From: Chloroflexota bacterium
GTDB taxonomy: Bacteria; Chloroflexota; Dormibacteria; Dormibacterales; Dormibacteraceae
Assembly (NCBI GenBank): GCA_005880175.1
Contig: VBJR01000295.1
Location: forward strand, 1-5,759
Reading direction: 5' to 3'
DNA: 5,759 nt
A program made the position numbers and the translations under genes. The notes beneath the pieces are model-generated. The model did no database searches and was not told where the DNA came from. It was given only the letters and a program-made list of their open reading frames with translations. How positions within the stretch are numbered: position 1 is the first letter of the stretch; each line of letters opens with the position of its first letter. Shown one piece after another: positions 1 through 4,911 of this stretch.

Positions 1-1
1 C

Positions 2-142
2 GACGAGGTCGTCGCCGCCGCCATGATCGACCGCCTCGTCCACCACGCCGAGGTGGTCAGCCTCAAGGGAGACAGCTATCGCCTGAAGGACCGAGACCTG
101 GGTCGCGTTCCGGCCGCCGCGGCCAGCCGAGGCGACGAGTAG
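2..142 (+). CDS. istB: IS21-family helper ATPase IstB, C-terminal 46 codons (partial)
   Basis: IstB is the AAA+ helper ATPase of IS21-family transposition; it works with the IstA transposase at target capture. The gene runs off the left edge, so the Walker motifs are not visible. What remains is the tail of the family, with the recognisable stretch IDRLVHHAEVVSLKGDSYR followed by a short basic and acidic end and TAG at 140-142. The first complete codon is at position 2. The call rests on resemblance to the conserved 'D-R-L-x-H-H-A' ending of IstB proteins and on the IS21-like terminal repeats directly downstream (161-212). It cannot be told from this piece whether the upstream part is intact. 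Confidence 0.85.
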   Translation, partial: DEVVAAAMIDRLVHHAEVVSLKGDSYRLKDRDLGRVPAAAASRGDE

Positions 143-212
143 GCCAAGTCAGCCATGCAGGGGGTCAATTTTCAGGCGTTGGAGCGGGGTCAGTATTCGC
201 GCGTTGTTGACA
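143..212 (+). repeat. Right terminal end of IS21-a with two subterminal repeats
   Basis: Two imperfect direct repeats follow the istB stop: 161-181 (GGGGTCAATTTTCAGGCGTTG is 17/21 identical to its partner) and 186-206, with a 25-bp period. The outer copy runs into TTGTTGACA, the typical IS21-type terminus, and I place the element end at 212. IS21-family ends usually hold such multiple transposase-binding repeats. The exact last base is inferred from the TGACA-like tip and from the orfA reading frame of the interrupted IS3 element beginning at 213. Confidence 0.7.
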
Positions 213-417
213 CCCCAGGCCGCTGGCCACCGTCCACCTGCGCCTGCTTGACCCAGGCCCGCAGCGACTCCTCCCCGATCCCGAGCCGGCGCGCCACCCG
301 GCTCACCACCCCGAACTGCTCGCCGTTGTTCTGCTCGATCGTCTCCTGGACCATCCGCACCGCCCTCGCCTTGAGCTCGGTCGGATACCGCTTCGTCGAT
401 GGGTGCTTCTCCGGCAT
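190..417 (-). pseudogene. IS3-family transposase OrfA, truncated by IS21-a
   Basis: OrfA supplies the DNA-binding HTH part of IS3-family transposases and is normally joined to the catalytic OrfB by frameshifting. From the ATG at 417 the protein reads MPEKHPSTKRYPTELKARAV and continues through an HTH with VARRLGIGEESLRAWVKQAQ (about residues 41-60). This is the usual IS3 N-terminal domain. About 68 residues are native. The reading frame then enters the IS21-a terminus and stops at 190-192 after a few foreign residues. The leucine-zipper tail, frameshift site and OrfB are missing from the window and would lie beyond the IS21-a element on the left. GGAG about 4 nt upstream of ATG 417 and a second GGAGG further up support this start over the ATG at 450. 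Function is certainly lost here. Confidence 0.82.
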
Positions 418-468
418 CTGGCTCCATCCTCCAAGATCTGGAGTCTCCACCGAACCCAGGGCGGTTCA
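213..468 (-). mobile_element. IS3-family element, left-end fragment
   Basis: Read on the minus strand, the fragment begins at 468 with TGAACCGCCCTGGGTTC, the kind of TGAACC terminus common in IS3-family elements, and contains the 5' leader and first 68 codons of orfA. It stops abruptly at the IS21-a end (about 212/213). The family call rests on the OrfA protein; the outer end at 468 is inferred from the terminal motif. No target-site duplication can be checked because the other end is outside the window. Confidence 0.65.
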
Positions 469-493
469 GTGGCGCTGTAAGGCGTGCCGGCGC

Positions 494-517
494 GGCTGGG
501 TCGTGCCCGACCCGGCT
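494..517. other. GC-rich hairpin downstream of the 80-aa gene
   Basis: CTGGGTCG (496-503) pairs with CGACCCGG (508-515) around a TGCC loop, and two further pairs outside give roughly a 10-bp stem including wobbles. It lies about 70 nt beyond the minus-strand stop at 589, where a terminator could sit, but no T-run follows on either strand. Intrinsic termination is therefore unproven and this is recorded only as a structure. The rest of 469-588 shows no gene. Confidence 0.3.
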
Positions 518-588
518 ACGGGAGGTGCTCCTGGTCGCACAGCAGCGGCTCCCGATCGCCCTCGCGACGGCACAATACCTTGGCCGAG

Positions 589-831
589 TCAGCCGACGCC
601 GGGTGACCCAACCGTCGCGTCGGTGCGGTAGCGGCCCTTCGAGGCGCCACCCGACGTTCGCCGCGGCAGTCGTACGAGCCGGGTACCTACGTCCGACCAG
701 TCATACCGCTGCGTGCCAAGCCGGCCGTCCCAATCGACCAGGATCCCGTCTCTGTCCAAGCGCCGGACGCGGCCCTCGACTTGGTCGGCACCGCGAACGG
801 CAAGACGATCGCCTGGGCGGATGTGGCTCAA
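589..831 (-). CDS. 80-aa hypothetical protein, small beta-barrel-like (KOW/SH3-like) appearance
   Basis: I do not recognise the family. The protein starts IRPGDRLAVRGADQVEGRVR and continues with RRLDRDGILVDWDGRLGTQ and YDWSDVGTRLVRL. This alternation of short beta strands and 'G-x-V-x-x-D-x-D-G-x-L-V-x-W' resembles small SH3/KOW-like barrels that bind nucleic acid or protein, but that is inference from pattern only. The last 25 residues are Gly/Arg/Thr-rich and probably disordered. The start is TTG 829-831: it is the first possible start after an upstream in-frame TGA, and AGGAG lies 9 nt upstream (CTCCT at 841-845 on the plus strand). Codon third positions are GC-rich, as expected for a real gene here. 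Before the IS630 insertion it lay about 50 bp downstream of the 108-aa gene, so the two were probably cotranscribed. Confidence 0.6.
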   Translation of the reverse strand: MSHIRPGDRLAVRGADQVEGRVRRLDRDGILVDWDGRLGTQRYDWSDVGTRLVRLPRRTSGGASKGRYRTDATVGSPGVG

Positions 832-840
832 GGTAGAAAG

Positions 841-845
841 CTCCT
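841..845 (-). promoter_or_regulatory. Ribosome binding site deciding a TTG start
   Basis: AGGAG on the minus strand lies 9 nt before the TTG codon at 829-831. No ATG or GTG occurs in this frame between the upstream stop and that TTG, so the site supports the unusual start. Confidence 0.5.
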
Positions 846-883
846 GCCCACGCTCACGCGATCATCGGATTGTGGATCTGCTA

Positions 884-912
884 AGCAGGTAGGCAGAAGT
901 TGTGTCCGTAAC
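884..912 (+). repeat. IS630 left terminal inverted repeat
   Basis: It matches the right repeat (2037-2065) in inverted orientation. Identical blocks are AGCAG at the tip (884-888) and TGTCCGTAAC (903-912), separated by a 14-nt diverged stretch. The two-block layout suggests a cleavage tip plus an internal transposase-binding block. Confidence 0.85.
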
Positions 913-1019
913 GGCCGGGCGGGCGGGCCGGCGAGCGTCGAGGGGTCGGGCGTGGGGGTGGCGGCGAAAAGTAGCCTCGTGGGCGCTTTCCACGACACCC
1001 AACGAGGCCACGTCAATTC

Positions 1020-2068
1020 TTGCGTCCCGCCCACGTCTTCGCCAAGCCCGCCTCCGATGACGAGCTCCAGATCGTGGCCCTGCTCCAGGGCCCCTGGCGC
1101 GTCGCTCTGCGCCTGGTCATGATCTGGCTCTCCCTGCGCGGCCTCACCGCCGCTGAGATCGCCGCCCTCTTCGAGTACGACCCGCACACGGTTCGCCGCT
1201 GGATCAACCGCTACAACGAGGAGGGGGTGGCCGGTCTGGAGGACCGTCCACGTTCCGGTGCACCTCGTCTGGGGAGCGCCGGGCTCGGCCGGCGCATCCG
1301 GATGCTGCTCAGGCAGCCGAAGGCCTGGACGGTCAAGCAGCTGCGGCGAGCGCTGGGGTACCCGGCGATGTCGCTGGCAACCCTGGCCCGGCGAGTGCGC
1401 GAGCAGGCCAACTGGCGCCGCCCCCGGCTGGTCGCCAAGGGCGATCCCGAGGAGGCTGCCGTCCTGGCACGGCTCCACCAGGAGATCGCGGCTCTGCCCG
1501 AGGGCGCGGTGGTCCTGGCCGAGGACGAGTCCCACATCAACCTGCTGCCCTGGCTCCGCTCCACCTGGATCGTCAAGGGCGAGCGGCAGGAGGTGATGAC
1601 GCCGGGCACGAACGAGAGGCGCAGCATTTTCGGCGCCATCGAGCTGGCCACCGGGCGCTGGCTCTACCACATCACCAAGCGCGCCACCAGCGCCGCCTTC
1701 ATCGAGTTCCTGGAGCAGATCCTCGACGCGCCTACCCCGCGGCGCCGGCCATCGCGATCGTCCTCGACAACGTCAGCACGCACTCCAGCCAGGCTGTCGA
1801 GCGCTGGCTTGCTGCCGACGATCACGCACGCGTCCGTCTGCTGTACGGCGCCCGCTACTCTCCCCATCACAACCCGGTCGAGCGCGTCTGGGGCGCCATG
1901 AAGCGGCACTTGGCCAACTCGCCGACCCTAACCATGCTGGGGCGCCTCCAGGAGGTGCACGCCTTCTTCCGCGCTCACTCACGAGCCCACATGCTGGCCA
2001 CAGCGTCGCCCTTCAACACGCCCTGGCTACCGCCGGGTTACGGACAGAAGCTGTGGAAGGCTGCTTAG
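1020..2068 (+). pseudogene. IS630-family DDE transposase, frameshifted near 1730
   Basis: This is a cut-and-paste transposase. The first frame (1020 to about 1730, 237 codons) holds an N-terminal HTH with LTAAEIAALFEYDPHTVRRW, then GVAGLEDRPRSGAPR, a winged second HTH, and the first catalytic Asp in VVLAEDESHINLLPW (D169). The frame then shifts by -1 within GACGCGCCTACC. The next frame holds the second Asp in IAIVLDNVSTHSS (gac at 1766) and the catalytic Glu in YSPHHNPVERVWGAMK (gag at 1880), and ends at TAG 2066-2068. The rejoined protein is about 349 aa, normal for the family, with D-x37-E spacing. If not shifted, the first frame runs to a stop at 1899-1901 in nonsense sequence. The TTG at 1020 is the only start candidate between the upstream stop at 972 and the conserved N-terminus; CGAGG lies 12 nt before it, so the start is tentative. 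Confidence 0.88.
2037..2065 (-). repeat. IS630 right terminal inverted repeat
   Basis: This is the inverted partner of 884-912: GTTACGGACA (2037-2046) and CTGCT (2061-2065) are exact complements of the left-end blocks. The repeat lies wholly inside the last codons of the transposase gene, so it is under both coding and binding constraint. Confidence 0.85.
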
Positions 2069-2391
2069 GGCTCATCGTGGGGCCGGCGAAGGCTCTCGGC
2101 GATGCCACGCGCCAGCCGGCCGACTGCCTGGCCAGCGGACGGCCGCATCTGGTGCAGCGCCGCACCCAGTACGCCAGCACGAACGGCGATGCCCCACAAC
2201 GCGCGATCGGTGACGTGTTGTGCGGCCCGCTCGACGACGTCGGGGTGCCTGGCCGCGGCCGCCCGGCCCCGCTCGATCAGGTGGTCCTGCACCGCGGGAT
2301 CGCCCAGTTGCCGGACGATCGCACGGCCTTGGTGGAGCGCCCGACCGAGGGCACGGCCCATGCGCTCCGGCACGCCGTCCTCGCGATCCAT
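2065..2391 (-). CDS. 108-aa hypothetical helical protein, stop codon rebuilt by IS630
   Basis: I do not recognise the family. From ATG 2391 the protein is Arg/Ala-rich and looks almost entirely alpha-helical, with conserved-looking stretches such as DPAVQDHLIERGRAAAARHP and ERAAQHVTDRALWGIAVRAG; there is no clear signal peptide or catalytic motif. Codon third positions are strongly GC, which separates it from the overlapping plus-strand frames. The start is uncertain: no good ribosome site precedes ATG 2391, and ATG 2361 has GGAG three nt upstream. The natural stop was TAG inside the CTAG target of IS630; the insertion replaces it with TAA, so the protein is unchanged. It lies 94 bp downstream of the HTH gene on the same strand and may be cotranscribed with it. 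Confidence 0.55.
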   Translation of the reverse strand: MDREDGVPERMGRALGRALHQGRAIVRQLGDPAVQDHLIERGRAAAARHPDVVERAAQHVTDRALWGIAVRAGVLGAALHQMRPSAGQAVGRLARGIAESLRRPHDEP

Positions 2392-2485
2392 CCAGGTCAG
2401 GACAGGGGCTGCAGCTCAGATCCCCGGCAGTCCATCGCGTCATGGGCATGTTCGCCTGGTTCGGTCGGATCGACTCAGCTCCGCG

Positions 2486-2917
2486 TCACGGCTGTGTAGC
2501 GCTGAGCCAATGGACCCACGACTCGAAGCCGTCAGGCGCGTGGTAGGAATGGACGAGCACGCCCTCCGGCTCCACTCGTGTTGGTCCGTTCGGCGGCCGG
2601 ACCTCGGCCTCCCGGCGATTGCTGCACCGGCGGATGCGGAGCGGTACGCCCACGGGGAACGCGCCACCCTCCGTGAGGCAGTGCGTCCAGTAGACAGATC
2701 TCCCCCGCTGCGCCATGCGAGGAATGGCGGCCCGGGTGAAACCCGACGCCTCGGCCAGCAGGCCCAGACTCAGGCCGAGACGGACACCCTTCGCAAGCAG
2801 ACCGTCGAGAGTGACCGCGGCATCAGCACCGTCGTGGACGTCTTGGGCGACGAGATCGATGCGCTTCAGGAGCGCCTGCTGGGCGGGGTCCGCCGGGACC
2901 ATGCGAACTCGCGGCAT
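2486..2917 (-). CDS. 143-aa protein with a central helix-turn-helix, putative regulator
   Basis: The N-terminal 40 residues look helical (PAQQALLKRIDLVAQDV). They are followed by GLSLGLLAEASGFTRAAIPR (about residues 48-67), which has the spacing of a DNA-binding HTH: hydrophobic turn, 'A-x-x-S-G-F-T-x-x-x-I'. The C-terminal half (YWTHCLTEGGAFPVG through VPLRIRRC to SWVHWLSATQP) is beta-rich and unfamiliar, perhaps a ligand or partner domain. I could not assign a family. ATG 2917 is chosen because a promoter with the right spacing ends exactly there (leaderless), while the frame further upstream is non-coding in character. It diverges from the zinc-finger gene and heads the minus-strand set. 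A palindrome over its -35 box suggests autoregulation, by inference. Confidence 0.65.
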   Translation of the reverse strand: MPRVRMVPADPAQQALLKRIDLVAQDVHDGADAAVTLDGLLAKGVRLGLSLGLLAEASGFTRAAIPRMAQRGRSVYWTHCLTEGGAFPVGVPLRIRRCSNRREAEVRPPNGPTRVEPEGVLVHSYHAPDGFESWVHWLSATQP

Positions 2918-2953
2918 CGGCAATAACGTAAACGATGTATACGAATTCGTCAA
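2918..2953 (-). promoter_or_regulatory. Leaderless promoter of the HTH gene
   Basis: On the minus strand the -35 box is TTGACG (2948-2953, one mismatch from TTGACA), the spacer is 17 nt (2931-2947), and the -10 box is TACGTT (2925-2930, keeping the key T, A and final T). Seven nucleotides then lead to ATG 2917, so the predicted start of transcription is at or next to the start codon. No ribosome site exists upstream of that ATG, which agrees with a leaderless mRNA. The segment is also markedly more AT-rich than its surroundings. Confidence 0.55.
2941..2950. promoter_or_regulatory. Palindromic candidate operator ACGAATTCGT
   Basis: A perfect 10-bp palindrome overlaps the -35 box and spacer of the HTH-gene promoter, next to a second small palindrome, GTATAC (2937-2942). 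A dimeric regulator bound here would block RNA polymerase. The obvious candidate is the HTH protein itself, but this is inferred from position only. Confidence 0.4.
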
Positions 2954-3025
2954 CGCCGCAGACACACCGACGGCGCTGGCGGCATCCTGCCGGCAGTTTC
3001 CGCACCATCTCCGTGGCGGCCAGCT

Positions 3026-3059
3026 GTGGATCCACGTTCGGCCGGCCGGCGCCATGGCG
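3026..3059. other. GC-rich palindromes in the divergent intergenic region
   Basis: GTGGATCCAC (3026-3035) and CGCCATGGCG (3050-3059) are perfect 10-bp palindromes, with GCCGGCC-type repeats between and after them. They lie between the HTH and zinc-finger genes and could be regulatory or cruciform-forming, but short palindromes are expected at this GC content. The remainder of 2954-3157 shows no convincing gene. Confidence 0.25.
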
Positions 3060-3157
3060 GCCGGCAGTGGCACCTGCCTCGTCCATATGGTGGTAGGTGC
3101 GCACCGGCCACCTTCTGCATGGCTGCACGGCATAGAGTGTCCGTCCAGACGGGCAGA

Positions 3158-3262
3158 ATGGCCGGGATGGCTGAGGAAGCCGACGGGGTAGGCGACATCC
3201 CCACAGTACTGCAGCTGATCAGGCTGGGCGAGGACCACCCGCGCCCGCTGCGGCCGGCGGCA
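3158..3262 (+). pseudogene. Probable out-of-frame N-terminal segment of the zinc-finger gene
   Basis: From ATG 3158 (or ATG 3167) frame 2 reads MAEEADGVGDIPTVLQLIRL then GEDHPRPL, with nearly all G or C third positions. Past about 3255 that bias moves to frame 1, where the zinc-finger protein is encoded. In frame 1 the stretch 3175-3262 has mixed third positions and no start codon. The simplest reading is one gene with a one-base loss (or sequencing error) in the GC-rich run around CGGCCGGCGGC. It could instead be a short separate upstream ORF. Confidence 0.4.
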
Positions 3263-3264
3263 TC

Positions 3265-3912
3265 GTGGAACTCGTCGCGCGCACGCACCGGATGGAGCTG
3301 TGGCGCGGCTGCCTCACCCTCCTTCAAGGTTGGCTCGGTGGCTGCACGCAGCCCGAGGTGCTGGAGGTCGTCGTACACCGGCTGCGCAAGTCCGGCCGGT
3401 TCCCGGAGGAGACGCTGGTCATCATCGATGAGGGGTTGACGGCCGTCATCTCGGCGGAGACCGCGACCTCCTGGCGCCAGCAGCGGCAACTCGAGTCGAT
3501 CTCCGGCATCGAAGTCGCAGCCTGGCTCCACGCCACCTGGCTCGTGGCCGACCTGATCGACATGTCCCGGGGCAAGGGGACGGTGATCAATGCCACGTTG
3601 GGCGCCCTTATGGAACTGGCCGAGAAGGCCAACGAGGGCAACGGCCGATGCGGGTTCTGCGACGTGCACCAGGACCAGGCCAACCTCCTCATCGCTGGTG
3701 CCGGGGTCTACATCTGCGACCGCTGCGTCAGCATCCAACTCGTCTGGCCGCTTCCCCACGACCTGGACGGGGACGATCGCCGCTGCCAGTTCTGCGGCCA
3801 TGGCGACCGACCCATGGCGCTCGGCGCGAACGCGCGCATCTGCGAGCTCTGCCTACACGTGGGTCACGAGATGGTCCGGGAGCGCCGGAAGGACGCGGCC
3901 GGGCTCGGGTAG
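3265..3912 (+). CDS. Protein with two tandem ClpX-type C4 zinc fingers, no ATPase domain
   Basis: From GTG 3265 the protein has 215 residues. Residues 1-125 are mostly helical and unfamiliar (ELWRGCLTLLQGWLGG, EVLEVVVHRLRKSGRF). Finger 1 is C129-x2-C132-x18-C151-x2-C154, with NLLIAGAGVYICDRCV nearly matching the ClpX zinc-binding domain ('LIAGPGVYICDECV'). Finger 2 is C174-x2-C177-x15-C193-x2-C196 (CQFCGHGDRP and ICELC). In ClpX this domain dimerises and binds substrates and adaptors; the AAA+ unfoldase that should follow is absent, as the protein ends 19 residues after the last Cys. It may bind protein partners or DNA, which is inference. The start is doubtful: no ribosome site precedes GTG 3265, and strong coding signal continues upstream in another frame from about 3158, so the N-terminus may be lost to a frameshift near 3240-3262. 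It heads a plus-strand run with the membrane and sigma genes. Confidence 0.8.
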   Translation: MELVARTHRMELWRGCLTLLQGWLGGCTQPEVLEVVVHRLRKSGRFPEETLVIIDEGLTAVISAETATSWRQQRQLESISGIEVAAWLHATWLVADLIDMSRGKGTVINATLGALMELAEKANEGNGRCGFCDVHQDQANLLIAGAGVYICDRCVSIQLVWPLPHDLDGDDRRCQFCGHGDRPMALGANARICELCLHVGHEMVRERRKDAAGLG

Positions 3913-3971
3913 CGCTGGGCGAAGCTGGCGGACCCGGCGGCGAGCGCGAGCGCCCAGGCTTCGCAGCATTG

Positions 3972-3991
3972 CCGGACTCGCCCAGGTCCGG
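3972..3991. other. Small hairpin in the zinc-finger/membrane-gene gap
   Basis: CCGGAC (3972-3977) pairs with GTCCGG (3986-3991) over an 8-nt loop. A second inverted pair, CTGGGCG with CGCCCAG, lies just upstream within 3914-3958. No T-run follows on the plus strand, so these do not make a clear terminator. The 109-bp gap 3913-4021 otherwise shows no gene and no strong promoter. Confidence 0.25.
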
Positions 3992-4021
3992 AAAATGGCT
4001 CGCCATACGTTGGTGTGATTA

Positions 4022-4261
4022 ATGAGCCTCAAACGACGCGGGATGCACCTAGACATCGATCCGGACCGAGCGCTGGCCATGATCCTCCTCGAACTCGTGA
4101 TCGGCCTTGGTTGCCGCGTGGCGAGGTGGCTCCGACGCCATCCACGGCTGAGCGTGGCCATCCTCTCAGTACTTGCCAGCTGGGCTGGAGGTCCGGTGCT
4201 GGCGCAGCACCTACGGGCGCTCGGCGGGCTCCTATCGTTCCTCATTGGATCGCGACCGTGA
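4022..4261 (+). CDS. 79-aa predicted small membrane protein overlapping the sigma gene
   Basis: No family is recognised. The basic N-terminus (MSLKRRGMHLDID) is followed by three hydrophobic stretches: about residues 17-34 (ALAMILLELVIGLG), 43-62 (LSVAILSVLASWAGGPVLA) and a shorter 65-76 (LGGLLSFLIG), separated by an Arg-rich turn (RWLRRHPR). This suggests a two- or three-pass inner-membrane protein, or a hairpin. Its TGA (4259-4261) overlaps the GTG start of the ECF sigma gene as GTGA, a classic translational-coupling arrangement, which argues that it is real. The start is unsure: no strong ribosome site precedes ATG 4022, and ATG 4043 or 4079 are possible. A partner role such as sensing for, or sequestering, the sigma factor is tempting from position but unsupported by any motif. 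Confidence 0.5.
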   Translation: MSLKRRGMHLDIDPDRALAMILLELVIGLGCRVARWLRRHPRLSVAILSVLASWAGGPVLAQHLRALGGLLSFLIGSRP

Positions 4262-4764
4262 TCAGCCGGAACGAAGCGCCGCCCACGGTTCCTCGAACGC
4301 CGTTCGGCGAGCGGGAGGCCGCACTACTCGCCAGGGCGCAGCGAGGAGATCAAGGTGCCTGGAACGATCTGGCGACATGCTACTGGTCCGAGGTGATGTC
4401 GGTCTGCTTCCTCGTACTACGCCATCGCGAGGACGCGGAGGACGCTTGCGTTGAGACTTTCATCAAGGCACGGGCGGCGCTCGCCAGGTTCACGGGGGGC
4501 TCCTTCGGGGCGTGGATGACCACCATCGCCCGAAACACAGCGGCAGACGAGCTTCGGAAGCGGCGACGCCGGGACGCAACGATAAGGCTTGTTGGAGGAG
4601 CGCAAGAGGCGCTGACCCTCTTGGACTTCGTCTCCCGGCAGTCGGCGATCGACCGGTTCCGGAACGAGGAGGCAGGGTACGGCGGCGAGACTCTATTCCT
4701 GCTGCGTAGAACGGTCGAAAGCGAACGGCGAATTCGGAGCCGTCCGAACAGCGATTTCGGCTGA
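4258..4764 (+). pseudogene. ECF-type sigma factor, truncated after region 2 by IS21-b
   Basis: ECF sigma factors direct RNA polymerase to stress- or signal-specific promoters using region 2 (-10 and core binding) and region 4 (-35 binding). From GTG 4258, region 2 spans about residues 20-104: EREAALLARAQRGDQGAWND, the core-binding REDAEDACVETFIKARAA, and the -10-binding FGAWMTTIARNTAADELRKR. A linker follows to about L149. IS21-b begins there, at about 4703, and the frame continues only through IS terminal repeats to a TGA at 4762-4764. Region 4 is therefore absent and the protein should not recognise promoters normally. An open frame extends upstream to 4015, but GTG 4258 is chosen for its GTGA overlap with the preceding gene and because sigma homology begins just after it. 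The missing half would lie on the far side of the IS, outside the window. Confidence 0.85.
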
Positions 4765-4819
4765 AAGCGAACGCTCGATTCGGGCGAAGGCGGACAGCCA
4801 TTTCGGCTGAATCCGAACG
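4711..4819 (+). repeat. Subterminal direct repeats of IS21-b
   Basis: Two 26-bp copies, 4748-4773 and 4794-4819, match at 23 of 26 positions, share the core ATTTCGGCTGAA and lie 46 bp apart. A third, shorter copy at 4711-4727 shares GAAAGCGAACG. Multiple spaced repeats at the ends are the known transposase-binding layout of IS21-family elements, which supports the left-end call. Confidence 0.75.
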
Positions 4820-4899
4820 GCCCGGACAGGGCCCGGGGCCGGCGGCGTCGTGGATATCACGGAGGCACTAGCTTCCCCACCTGAAAGTTCCAGCTTGAC

Positions 4900-4906
4900 A
4901 GGAGGG
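4900..4906 (+). promoter_or_regulatory. Strong ribosome binding site for istA GTG start
   Basis: AGGAGGG lies 5 nt upstream of GTG 4912. This places translation initiation at the GTG rather than at the in-frame ATG 4933, and agrees with the usual 'PRRRLSM' opening of related IstA proteins. Confidence 0.7.
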
Positions 4907-4911
4907 AGCCA

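Larger units (their letters stand above)
884..2065 (+). mobile_element. IS630-family insertion sequence, 1182 bp, with TA target duplication in CTAG
   Basis: Both ends are visible. The left end (884-912) and right end (2037-2065) are inverted copies: AGCAG at the tips and TGTCCGTAAC inside are identical, and 20 of 29 positions match overall. The element is flanked by TA at 882-883 and 2066-2067. With C881 before and G2068 after, the empty site reads CTAG, the target favoured by IS630-type elements. Size, termini, TA duplication and the single transposase gene all agree. The transposase is frameshifted, so this copy is probably not autonomous unless the shift is translational. The insertion opposes the direction of the interrupted minus-strand gene set. 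Confidence 0.9.

Noticed and set aside
828..1670. Long minus-strand open frame of 280 codons
   Set aside because: It lies antisense to the IS630 transposase, whose plus-strand frame carries the HTH and DDE motifs; the minus frame is low-complexity Pro/Gly/Leu-rich shadow sequence.
1722..1740. Programmed frameshift signal in the IS630 transposase
   Set aside because: There is no A6G or X-XXY-YYZ slippery sequence at the frame junction, so I treat the shift as damage or error.
2102..2926. Plus-strand open frame of 274 codons opposite the HTH and 108-aa genes
   Set aside because: Composition is Arg/Ser/Ala-rich without domains, and the third-position GC bias and HTH motif favour the minus strand.
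2918..3238. N-terminal extension of the HTH gene to a start at 3238
   Set aside because: The extra 107 residues have no coding character (many Cys, Trp, Pro, His), overlap the divergent gene's 5' region, and would run through the promoter that fits ATG 2917.
3914..3991. Intrinsic terminator after the zinc-finger gene
   Set aside because: Inverted repeats are present but none is followed by a T-run on the plus strand.
4895..4900. Perfect TTGACA as a -35 box for istA
   Set aside because: A -10 box at normal spacing would fall inside the istA coding start (about 4918-4923) and no TATAAT-like sequence is there; the hexamer simply adjoins the ribosome site.
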